From positions 888,469 to 952,468 of the forward strand of contig WJPL01000001.1 of the NCBI GenBank assembly GCA_009649675.1: a stretch of DNA of 64,000 nt. The letters run 5' to 3'. Of the stretch, positions 34,503 to 42,059 are shown one piece after another (the first letter of the stretch is position 1; every line of letters begins with the position of its first letter). The notes below the pieces were generated by a model. The model was not told the DNA's origin. It was given only the letters and a program-made list of their open reading frames with translations, and ran no database searches. The translations under genes were made by a program, and so were the position numbers. This stretch comes from Alphaproteobacteria bacterium HT1-32 (lineage in GTDB: Bacteria; Pseudomonadota; Alphaproteobacteria; Rhodospirillales; HT1-32).

Positions 34503-36047
34503 TTATCCTTCTGCTGTCAGCAGGTCGCGTACCGCCTTGCGGTCAACCTTGCCGGTTGGCCCTTTCGGCAGATCACTAACGATTATCAGTTTTGTCGGTA
34601 CACGGGCATTCGGCAAATTTGTCCGGCAGAACCGGGTAATATCCTCCAGACTACCGGCATCCCCTCCCTTGCCCAGAACCAGCGCGGCACCAACCGTCTC
34701 CCCGTAAACCGGGTCCGGCAGACCGGCAACGGCTGCAGCCGTGACCAGCGGATGTGCCACCAGTGTCTCCTCGACACTCGCCGGGCTGATATTCTCACCG
34801 CCCCGGATAATCAGGTCTTTGGCCCGTCCGGTGATGAACAGTTCGCCATTGTCATCCAGATATCCCAGATCACCGGACAGGAAGCCATCCGGCGTGATCG
34901 CGGCGGCATCTGTCTCGCTCCCGGCGCGATATCCCGCAGCCAGATGCGGTGTATTGATACGCACTTCCCCTTCACTGCCCTGTGGGAGCAAAGCCCCGTC
35001 CGGACCGATAATATCAACCGTAATACCTTCCAGAACCGGGCCTTTCGAGCCTGCCGGATGAAGAACACCCGGTTTACGGGCGGTTACAAACAGGCATTCG
35101 CTGGAGGCATAATTCTCCAGCAGGCTGAGACCGAAACGGTCTTCAAAACGCAACCTGACTTCCTCCGGCAGCGGGGCAAACCCGCAGAAGGAAAACCGTA
35201 CCCGCCTGATAATTTCTGACAGATCATCACCCCGGTCGGCAGCCATCAGCATGGACAGAATGGCAGCAGCAAACCAGAGCGTATCGGCCCTGAAGTCATC
35301 AACCTGATCCCAGTAGGAAAACAGGTTTGCCGGGCCCAGTACGTGATCGACAATGGTGGTCGCCCCCAGCACCGCCGGCAGCATGGTCATGTTGTAGAGC
35401 CCGCCCATATAGGTCATCGGCAGGGTATTGTAGAACCGGCAATCCTGATCCAGTCCCATATGACGGGCATAGGCGATAGCATTTCCGAACATGCCGAGCC
35501 AGGTCACATCAACGCCCTTGGGGGCGGCGGTGCTGCCGGAAGAATAGGCGGTCAGGAAGACATCATTGTCACCTGCTTCACCAAAGCTGCGGGCATGAGG
35601 CGCAGCCTCACGGGCCTCGGACGGCAGCAGTGTTTCATCACCACTGACCAGCGGCGCCTCACAACCCGCGGCACGGGCCAGCGTCTCTGTCGATTCCCTC
35701 AAACCCGGATCAGCCAGTATCAGCTTCGGCTGATTGACCGCGACAATGTTCTGCCGGTCCGTCGTTGTCAGTTGCGGGTTCAGCGGCACGATCCGCCCGC
35801 CCAGATGCATCACCGCGAGGTAACAGACCGCCAGATCAACATCATTCGGCGACGACAGGCAGACGGCATCACCGGCGGACACGCCCTGCCCTGCCATCCA
35901 GCCCGCAACCCGCCGCGACAGGTCGAACGCCTCGCCATAGGTCAGGCTGCGGTCATCGAAACCCGAGATCAGAAACGGATGGCTGGTTCGCGTCAGAAAG
36001 ACGTTTTCCAGATACCGGGCATATGCAGAACCGGGGTCAGATACCAA
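34503..36047 (-). CDS. AMP-dependent acyl ligase (DltA-like role)
   Basis: A 514-residue member of the ANL (acyl-CoA synthetase / adenylation) superfamily. P-loop AYSSGSTAAPKG near residue 167, YASSECLF near 315 (core motif A5), YLDDNGELFITGRAKDLIIRGGENISP near 398-424 (A7-A8), and catalytic lysine motif PKGPTGKVDRKA at the C-terminus. It activates a carboxylic acid as its adenylate and loads a thiol, probably the ACP at 33057. Length matches DltA. The TTG start at 36047 overlaps the MBOAT stop and has GAGG 8 bases upstream. Acid specificity cannot be read from the sequence. Confidence 0.87.
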   Translation of the reverse strand: MVSDPGSAYARYLENVFLTRTSHPFLISGFDDRSLTYGEAFDLSRRVAGWMAGQGVSAGDAVCLSSPNDVDLAVCYLAVMHLGGRIVPLNPQLTTTDRQNIVAVNQPKLILADPGLRESTETLARAAGCEAPLVSGDETLLPSEAREAAPHARSFGEAGDNDVFLTAYSSGSTAAPKGVDVTWLGMFGNAIAYARHMGLDQDCRFYNTLPMTYMGGLYNMTMLPAVLGATTIVDHVLGPANLFSYWDQVDDFRADTLWFAAAILSMLMAADRGDDLSEIIRRVRFSFCGFAPLPEEVRLRFEDRFGLSLLENYASSECLFVTARKPGVLHPAGSKGPVLEGITVDIIGPDGALLPQGSEGEVRINTPHLAAGYRAGSETDAAAITPDGFLSGDLGYLDDNGELFITGRAKDLIIRGGENISPASVEETLVAHPLVTAAAVAGLPDPVYGETVGAALVLGKGGDAGSLEDITRFCRTNLPNARVPTKLIIVSDLPKGPTGKVDRKAVRDLLTAEG

Positions 36048-37251
36048 AGAACAGCCTCATGGTCTGATAAAGGTCGGTGAGGTCATAGTTCACCACGAAC
36101 ATGGTGATGCAGATATAATTGATGCAGAGAAAGATCGAGGCCCAGCGCATCACCGGATGGGCCAGCACAACCTTGCGGCGGTCACGGCCAAGCCATCGGG
36201 TCATCATCGCACCATAGGCGACATTGACCAGCACACCTGTCGCATGGGCCAGACCAAAGATGAAGAAGTTCAGGGTCGTGCCATGCCACATACCGACAAC
36301 AAAAAAGGTGACATAGAGCGCACCCGCCATGGCCAGTTTGTGCCAGGCCGGGTCGACCCGGCGCATGATCGTCGCATTCAGCGGGTTGAACACATAATGG
36401 CCGATCCAGGTGGACAGCGAGATATGCCAGCGTGCCCAGAAGTCCTGAATGTTACGGCCCAGGAAAGGCCGGTTGAAGTTCTCCGGCATCGTCGTCATGC
36501 CGCAAAGGCGGCTGATTCCGATCATGACATCCGTATAACCGGTAAAATTCAGATAGAGGTAAATCGGAAAGCTGTAGAACACGATGAGGAAATCGAGCCA
36601 GTTCGCCCCCTCTTCCCGCAGCAGGGCCAGATTCTGCGTCGGCAGAAACAGTGGCGCGATCAGGAAGCCCAGAATCAGACCATTCGCGATACGATGGCCG
36701 GCCGCCAGCTGTTCTGCTGTATCAGGCCGTCCGATCTCGTTCAGGCCGTCACAAAAATCCTCATAACGCTGGATGGGTCCGGCAAGGAACGTCCAGAAGG
36801 CTGCGAGATAGCCCCAGTAATGCAGTGGCGTCAGCGGCAGATCCCCCGAATCCGGTGCATCCACAATCATATGAATTTGCCGGAACAGGATATAGGACAG
36901 GCCAATCACGGAAACCGGATGGCTGATCCAGCGCTCGATATCCGCCGGGCCATAGCCGCGCAGCAGAATGAACAATCCGACCTGCCAGACCAGCAGTACG
37001 ACCACCGCCGACTGCCCCTCATCCTGGTCTGCTCCCCAGCGGCTGCGGATCAGCAGATAGGGGGGAACAAGAAAGGCAGCCAGTGCCAGCAGGTCCGCCG
37101 GTTTCAGCCAGGTCAGCGCCATGAACGCGCTGACGAGTCCCAGTGCCGGAAGAAAATACTTTCGGGTGCGCTGTCCCCAGGCGCAGAGAATCAGACTGCT
37201 GGCAAGCAGGGCAAAACCGATCGAATCGACGGAGATCGGATCATAGATCAT
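36037..37251 (-). CDS. MBOAT O-acyltransferase (DltB/PatA-like)
   Basis: A 404-residue inner-membrane protein with about ten hydrophobic helices. It has the MBOAT hallmarks: GPIQRYEDF near residue 158, FNRPFLGRNIQDFWARWHISLSTWI at 259-283, GMWHGTTLNF at 320-329 and the conserved active-site histidine His336 in GLAHAT. MBOATs of this type take an acyl group from a cytoplasmic thioester and move it across or onto an extracytoplasmic acceptor (alginate, teichoic acid, peptidoglycan). ATGA overlap with the SGNH gene and an 11-base overlap with the ligase suggest one functional unit. Confidence 0.9.
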   Translation of the reverse strand: MIYDPISVDSIGFALLASSLILCAWGQRTRKYFLPALGLVSAFMALTWLKPADLLALAAFLVPPYLLIRSRWGADQDEGQSAVVVLLVWQVGLFILLRGYGPADIERWISHPVSVIGLSYILFRQIHMIVDAPDSGDLPLTPLHYWGYLAAFWTFLAGPIQRYEDFCDGLNEIGRPDTAEQLAAGHRIANGLILGFLIAPLFLPTQNLALLREEGANWLDFLIVFYSFPIYLYLNFTGYTDVMIGISRLCGMTTMPENFNRPFLGRNIQDFWARWHISLSTWIGHYVFNPLNATIMRRVDPAWHKLAMAGALYVTFFVVGMWHGTTLNFFIFGLAHATGVLVNVAYGAMMTRWLGRDRRKVVLAHPVMRWASIFLCINYICITMFVVNYDLTDLYQTMRLFFGI

Positions 37252-38474
37252 CAGGGTTTCACCGCCTCGACACCAAGGGCAGAGGCTATCCAGGGAGCGA
37301 TATATTCAGCCGCAACTTCCTGACCACGCGGATTCAGATGCCCATTGTTGATGAAAGTCAGGGCCTCATCATTCCGGGCCAGCAGAGGCGGCCGCAGATC
37401 AAGCGACGGAATTCCGCTGGCAGACAGAATTTCAGCCAGCCGCCGGTTTGGCAGCGCCAGATCGTAAGCGGCCGGGTTCAGGCCGTTATGTGCCAGATAT
37501 TTCGCAAACCTCGCCGGATAAACCTGATGCTGTGTCGGCACCAGCACGATGCCGAACGGCACACCCAGCCGCTCCTGAACCAGATCGCGCAGCCGCACAA
37601 GGAACCGTCCCATATTCGCCAGCCGTACCACCTGTTTCTCCGGCAGGTCTTTCAGATACAGATCGGCCTCGCCGCTGATATGCAGATCGGAATCAGCAAT
37701 ATATCCGCGCTGACGCAGCCAGTCATAAAGTGGCGGAATTTCACCCACACCGTACTTCAGCGCGCCATAGATCGCGCTGGACTTGACCAGTCGCGCTTTC
37801 GCTGCCAGCACGGAAAACGCCGTACCATCCTCGGTAATCGGCACCACCCTGTTCACTGCGAACCAGAGCCGGTCGGCAGCAGACTGAATTTTTGCAGCCG
37901 GCTTGGCGATGGCATCGGCCTCAGGCAAGGGGGCATCAAACTGCTGCAACCAGCCCTTATCGACAGTGTCATAAATGGCACCGGGTGTCGTGATGGCGCA
38001 AATCACAGCCTTCGGCCTGAAACCTTCACGCATCAGATAACGCATGACCCGGGTTTCAATTTCGATCTGTGATCCCTCAGCAGCCAGATTGGCAACCCGG
38101 TAACCGAACTTCTCGATTTGCGAGGCCATCGTTTCGTCATTGTTGACGCCGGTGCCAAAGACGTTCGAGCCACCACATAACCACAGACCAGCCAGATCTT
38201 GCTCAAAACCTTCCCGGCGGTCCCTGAAACCAAGGCTGTTGGTTTCGATCAGAACATCAAAATTCGGAGGATCGTACTGACGCGCAGAAAGATCCGGCGC
38301 AGAAAAACGCAGAAACACCGGATGCGGTTCGAGAATCTGGGGCGACAGGTCACGCCAGTCCGGGAAAACAAAAAGCCGCACAAACAGTTCAAGGGCAGCA
38401 ACGGCAAAGATCAGGACAAGGCCACATCTGATCAGGCGGCTGATCCAGCCGGTATGGGTTATCCCGTCCGTCAC
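37251..38474 (-). CDS. SGNH-hydrolase-like membrane-anchored protein (DltD-like role)
   Basis: A 407-residue protein with a single N-terminal transmembrane helix (about residues 15-34) and a large predicted periplasmic domain of SGNH/GDSL type. Block I is LCGGSNVFGTGVNNDET with the candidate nucleophile Ser103; an NLAAEGSQ block lies near 129, and the C-terminal NNGHLNPRG carries His379, with asparagine where the family usually has aspartate (DGH). Such proteins partner MBOATs (AlgJ/AlgX, PatB, DltD) and complete acyl transfer to the glycan. GTG start at 38474, two bases after the stop of the microprotein, indicates translational coupling. Confidence 0.8.
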   Translation of the reverse strand: MTDGITHTGWISRLIRCGLVLIFAVAALELFVRLFVFPDWRDLSPQILEPHPVFLRFSAPDLSARQYDPPNFDVLIETNSLGFRDRREGFEQDLAGLWLCGGSNVFGTGVNNDETMASQIEKFGYRVANLAAEGSQIEIETRVMRYLMREGFRPKAVICAITTPGAIYDTVDKGWLQQFDAPLPEADAIAKPAAKIQSAADRLWFAVNRVVPITEDGTAFSVLAAKARLVKSSAIYGALKYGVGEIPPLYDWLRQRGYIADSDLHISGEADLYLKDLPEKQVVRLANMGRFLVRLRDLVQERLGVPFGIVLVPTQHQVYPARFAKYLAHNGLNPAAYDLALPNRRLAEILSASGIPSLDLRPPLLARNDEALTFINNGHLNPRGQEVAAEYIAPWIASALGVEAVKP

Positions 38475-38476
38475 AG

Positions 38477-38596
38477 TCAGAATTGCTGATAGGCGACGTT
38501 GACAATCGTCACCGTCTCCATCGTGAGATAAACGAAAATCAGCAGCTTGAACGCAAGCAGACCAAGAGAAACAGCATGATTGAGGGGTGACGACAT
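38477..38596 (-). CDS. 39-residue membrane microprotein (DltX-like candidate)
   Basis: A short frame (ATG at 38596 to TGA at 38477) encodes a 39-residue peptide starting MSSPLNHAVSLGLL, with one hydrophobic helix (residues 9-25, AVSLGLLAFKLLIFVYL) and a polar C-terminal tail ending AYQQF. It lies 2 bases before the SGNH gene and about 24 bases downstream of the predicted start of transcription from the promoter at 38625-38653. In dlt operons a similarly sized single-helix protein, DltX, precedes dltA and is needed for D-alanylation. No Shine-Dalgarno sequence is clear; a TTG at 38608 is an alternative start. I base the call on position, size and the hydrophobic helix. Confidence 0.6.
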   Translation of the reverse strand: MSSPLNHAVSLGLLAFKLLIFVYLTMETVTIVNVAYQQF

Positions 38597-38624
38597 TTTA
38601 CTGACCAAGATGCAAACCGGCGGT

Positions 38625-38653
38625 CTTATCTGCGGGGGCACAGCAGATGTCAA
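38625..38653 (-). promoter_or_regulatory. Sigma70 promoter of the acyl-transfer operon
   Basis: On the minus strand TTGACA (38653-38648, perfect) and GATAAG (38630-38625, 4 of 6) are separated by exactly 17 bases, in the 69-base gap after the Gfo/Idh gene. It would drive the microprotein, SGNH, MBOAT, ligase and methyltransferase genes independently of the upstream glycan operon. Confidence 0.6.
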
Positions 38654-38665
38654 ACATGGCCACCT

Positions 38666-39682
38666 CTACAGATCCCATCGTTCGCGCCATTCTGGATCAG
38701 CCCGGTAGATCCGGTAAACCAGTTCCATCGTTGCCAGCGCATCAGCGGAAGACCCATTCTGGACTTCGGCCCGACCCATGACAGCGTCGGCAAATTCATC
38801 AATTTCCCGACGCCAGGACGGATCGGTATTATACCGCGTCACCTGTTCTTTCGGGTCACCTTCCCCGTTATGCGAACGCCAGGCAACCGTGAGCGTTTCC
38901 GCACCATAGCTTTTTGAACCGGTCAGCAGCCCCGCCAGTACGATGGTGCCTTCTTCCAGCGCCATTTCCAGATTAAACCGATGCCGCCACTGGGTTGCCG
39001 TCGAATGCAGCATGGCCACCACGCCGGACCGGCTGCGCATCAGGGCAAAGGCGTTATCTTCCACATCATGCTTCCAGTAATCATTACTGACAAAGCTGTG
39101 GACATCATCGAACTCGCCGGCAAACAGACGCATCAGGTCAACCATATGGATGCCCTGATCAAGCAGGATGCCGCCCCCCGCAATCTCGCGTTTCGTTCGC
39201 CAGTCCGACTGGAAGTTGATGATCGCAGACTTTCCGTACGCGCCCTTCATATTGAGCACCCGGCCAAGCTCTCCCGAACGCACCAGTGTCAGCGCATCCT
39301 GAACAGAGTCGTGATAACGGTGGTTGAAACCGTATTTCAGGACCAGATCCGGGCGCTGCTGTTCAACCTCACGGACAGATTCAATATCCTCGACATTGCG
39401 GCCCGGCGGCTTTTCACAGAACAGATGGAACCCGCGTTCCAGCCCGGCCCGCGTCACCTCGGCGGCAACATCATTGGTCAGGCAGACAAACAGGGCATCA
39501 AGATTTTCGCCCAGCAGGTCCCTGTAACTCCGGTAATAGCGAACCCCGTCTTCAAAGGTTCCATCCGTTTCAAAGCTGCGGTCTGCCACGGCCACGGTCT
39601 GCATATCCGGATGTGCATCAATATGTTCACGGCGACGCTGACCGACGACGCCGAATCCGGCAATACCGACACGCAGGCTCAC
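38666..39682 (-). CDS. Gfo/Idh/MocA oxidoreductase
   Basis: A 338-residue NAD(P)-dependent sugar oxidoreductase. Rossmann motif VGIAGFGVVGQRR at residues 5-17, HLFCEKPPGRN with the catalytic EKP near residue 92, and GGGILLDQGIHMVDLMRLF near 168 with the family's His-Asp pattern. Acts on a nucleotide sugar or free sugar. GTG start overlaps the KdsB-like stop (GTGA), so the two are coupled. Together with the cytidylyltransferase it might build an amino or deoxy derivative of a CMP-activated ulosonate, as Gfo/Idh proteins do in the 8-amino-Kdo route, but this is inference. Confidence 0.88.
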   Translation of the reverse strand: MSLRVGIAGFGVVGQRRREHIDAHPDMQTVAVADRSFETDGTFEDGVRYYRSYRDLLGENLDALFVCLTNDVAAEVTRAGLERGFHLFCEKPPGRNVEDIESVREVEQQRPDLVLKYGFNHRYHDSVQDALTLVRSGELGRVLNMKGAYGKSAIINFQSDWRTKREIAGGGILLDQGIHMVDLMRLFAGEFDDVHSFVSNDYWKHDVEDNAFALMRSRSGVVAMLHSTATQWRHRFNLEMALEEGTIVLAGLLTGSKSYGAETLTVAWRSHNGEGDPKEQVTRYNTDPSWRREIDEFADAVMGRAEVQNGSSADALATMELVYRIYRADPEWRERWDL

Positions 39683-40458
39683 GCCGTCTCCTCCGGAAGG
39701 GTCATATAATCGCGGGTCACCGGATCCTCCCGCAGCACACCTTCGGCGCGGGCCAGATCAGCCGGTGTATCAACACCGATGGTTTCCCGGTCTGCCTTCA
39801 CGATGCGGATGGGATAGCCATGTTCGAGGGTTCGCAGCATGTCGATCTTTTCGATCAGTTCCAGCGGGGTCTGCGGCAGCTTGCCGAATGTCTTCAGAAA
39901 AGCGGCAGAGAAACCGATGACACCGGTTTGCTGGAAGGCAACCACACCCGGCGCCCGCGAGCGATTCGGAATAGCCGAGCGCGAGAAGAACAGCGCCCGC
40001 CCGTCCGGTGCCGCAACCACCTTCACCGCATTCGGGTCATCCTGATCTTCCGGCTTTGATAAAGGCGAGGCCAGATTGACCACCGGCGACGGTTCTGCCC
40101 GGTAGGCATCAATGACGGCAGACATCATCTGCGGAGTCACCAGCACTTCATCGCCCTGCACCATCAGGATCAGATCATCCTCCGCCGGTGGCTCCGGCAG
40201 ATATTCAATGGCTTCCTCAACCCGGTCGACGCAGCCGGGATGGGTATCGCGGGTCATGATGACAGTCGCACCATCCGCCCGCGCCGCCTCGGCAATTTCC
40301 TCATCGCAGGTTGTGACGATAACTTCATCCACACCGGCCAGCATCCGGCACCGGCGATAGACATGCAGCACCAGCGGCAGACCCAGCAGGGGGGCCAGCG
40401 GTTTGCCGGGGTAGCGGCTGGAGGCCATACGGGCCGGAATAAAACAAAGCACACGCAT
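39679..40458 (-). CDS. KdsB-like cytidylyltransferase
   Basis: A 259-residue CMP-ulosonate synthetase of the KdsB family: IPARMASSRYPGKPLA at residues 7-22 (CTP binding), LMVQGDEVLV near 100, DPNAVKVV near 140 and IGVDTPADLARAE near the end. It couples an ulosonic acid to CMP. The block normally reading HIGIYAYR in KdsB is QQTGVIGFSAAF here and HPSGTDR is HPGCVDR, so it is probably a paralog for a modified sugar rather than the housekeeping CMP-Kdo synthetase. Adjacent to Gfo/Idh and a GT-B protein. Confidence 0.83.
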   Translation of the reverse strand: MRVLCFIPARMASSRYPGKPLAPLLGLPLVLHVYRRCRMLAGVDEVIVTTCDEEIAEAARADGATVIMTRDTHPGCVDRVEEAIEYLPEPPAEDDLILMVQGDEVLVTPQMMSAVIDAYRAEPSPVVNLASPLSKPEDQDDPNAVKVVAAPDGRALFFSRSAIPNRSRAPGVVAFQQTGVIGFSAAFLKTFGKLPQTPLELIEKIDMLRTLEHGYPIRIVKADRETIGVDTPADLARAEGVLREDPVTRDYMTLPEETA

Positions 40459-42059
40459 CAGACTGTTACTTCCTTTGCTGGTACATCAACCGGGTGATCT
40501 CTGGTGGACAGGGGATACTCTTCCCAGACCGTCCTGTCGACCGGCGAGAAGATATCCCCGGTCTGCCGCCCCTCAACAGCCCCTGCGCTGATAACCCGGT
40601 TCAGGTTGTCAGCCAGCCCGGCATGGTCAGAAACGGGAACAGACGCATCATCCGGCAGAATATCAATGGCAATCCGCGCTTCCGGCTGAAAGCGCAGCAC
40701 AGGCAGACCCAGCATCCAGGCCTCCAGACCAACTGTCGTCGCTGCGTAAATCACAGCCGACACCGATTTCTGCGAAGAGAGCGGCCCCGTCGCCGCGGCA
40801 ATATTGCCTTCTTCCGTAAATTCGAGTGGTGTCATCGGATGCACCCGGATCACAAACCGACGATCAGGTACCGCCCTGCAGGCCTCCAGCATCTGTCGGG
40901 CCACAGCGAGATCGAACGGTGCCGCGACAAATACCGGTGCGTCTGCTGACCAGGTCACCGGTTCCGGCTTCGGAAAACGCCAGGCACCGGCCAGAACCAG
41001 TCTCGCCTCCGGATGTCCTGCCTCCAGCAACTGACGGAAGCCCGACGCACCGTTACAGAAAATCCGGTCCGGCAGACTGGCCGCACCGTCAGGGTTCGAA
41101 CCCGGTCCGAGATTCCATTGCTGGCCCACCACGGAATGCTGATAACCGACTGAGGTTCCACCCGACGCCCGCAGATCACGGCAGAAAGAGCGCTCCCAGC
41201 CATGATTCTCCCACGGCCAGAACACGACATCCGGCGAAATTGTCGCCAGCCAGCGGCGCTGGCAATGTATCTGCCAGGCAATCATCGCAGCCCCGGCATA
41301 GCCGCTGTCCAGCACCAGTGCCCGGCGAACCAGCCATTCGTACGGGCCTTTGACGGAGCTTTCCCGCAGGCGCCATTCCCGGAAAATCAGCGACAGGGCA
41401 TATAAAGGGGAACCGTATCCATGCAACAGAAACGTACGGCCGTCTGCCGCCAGTTCGCGGCCCCGGGGAACCGCGCAATCCACATGCAGGATGCGCTGCA
41501 AGTCCGGTTGCTGCTGCATCAGCTCGCCAAAATACCCGTCACGCCCGTCAGACGTACTGGCGGGATGGCCATATACCATCAGCCATCGACCACCGGCTGA
41601 TGGTTTTTGCCCCCGCGCTGCCAGACAGTTCCGGAACATGGTGACGGCCACGCGCCCGCGTGCCAGCCAGCCCCGCACTGCGGTTTTCAGCCTGACCGGC
41701 AGCAGGGACGGCGGTGATCCGGCACTGACGCCGGGCAGCCCGGCGAGATGACGAAACAGCCAGGGGTCCGCGCAATGAACATCATAAACCTCATCCCGTG
41801 CGCCCAGTTCGGTCACCAGCCCGGCCCAGCCGGTCAGCAGGCCGAAATCACTGACGTTTGGAGCACAGGTGCCGAAATGGCCGCGATCATTCACGGCATC
41901 AGCAGGCAGGTCCGCCGCCAGCTTCAGCCAGACTTCACGGCTCCTGGCAAAACAGGCTTCCAGTTCTGCTGACAAACCTTCAGGCGAGCCACCATCCGGC
42001 CCCAGAATGTCGAGCAGGCCACCGCCTCCCGGCGATATTGCCTTCAGACGGACCGTCAT
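40458..42059 (-). CDS. Predicted GT-B glycosyltransferase
   Basis: A 533-residue cytoplasmic protein without a clear named family. The second half looks like a GT-B donor domain of the CDP-glycerol-transferase / capsule type: PDRIFCNGASGFRQLLEAGHP near residue 330, LVLAGAWRFPKP near 355, RFVIRVHPMTPLEF near 405 and AVIYAATTVGLEAWMLGLPVL near 440, which is the usual 'serine/glutamate' donor-binding site. The first 150 residues are unrecognised. The GT call is from pattern, not a specific motif. ATG overlaps both neighbours, so it belongs with the KdsB-like and ABC transporter genes and may use their CMP-sugar. Confidence 0.62.
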   Translation of the reverse strand: MTVRLKAISPGGGGLLDILGPDGGSPEGLSAELEACFARSREVWLKLAADLPADAVNDRGHFGTCAPNVSDFGLLTGWAGLVTELGARDEVYDVHCADPWLFRHLAGLPGVSAGSPPSLLPVRLKTAVRGWLARGRVAVTMFRNCLAARGQKPSAGGRWLMVYGHPASTSDGRDGYFGELMQQQPDLQRILHVDCAVPRGRELAADGRTFLLHGYGSPLYALSLIFREWRLRESSVKGPYEWLVRRALVLDSGYAGAAMIAWQIHCQRRWLATISPDVVFWPWENHGWERSFCRDLRASGGTSVGYQHSVVGQQWNLGPGSNPDGAASLPDRIFCNGASGFRQLLEAGHPEARLVLAGAWRFPKPEPVTWSADAPVFVAAPFDLAVARQMLEACRAVPDRRFVIRVHPMTPLEFTEEGNIAAATGPLSSQKSVSAVIYAATTVGLEAWMLGLPVLRFQPEARIAIDILPDDASVPVSDHAGLADNLNRVISAGAVEGRQTGDIFSPVDRTVWEEYPLSTRDHPVDVPAKEVTV

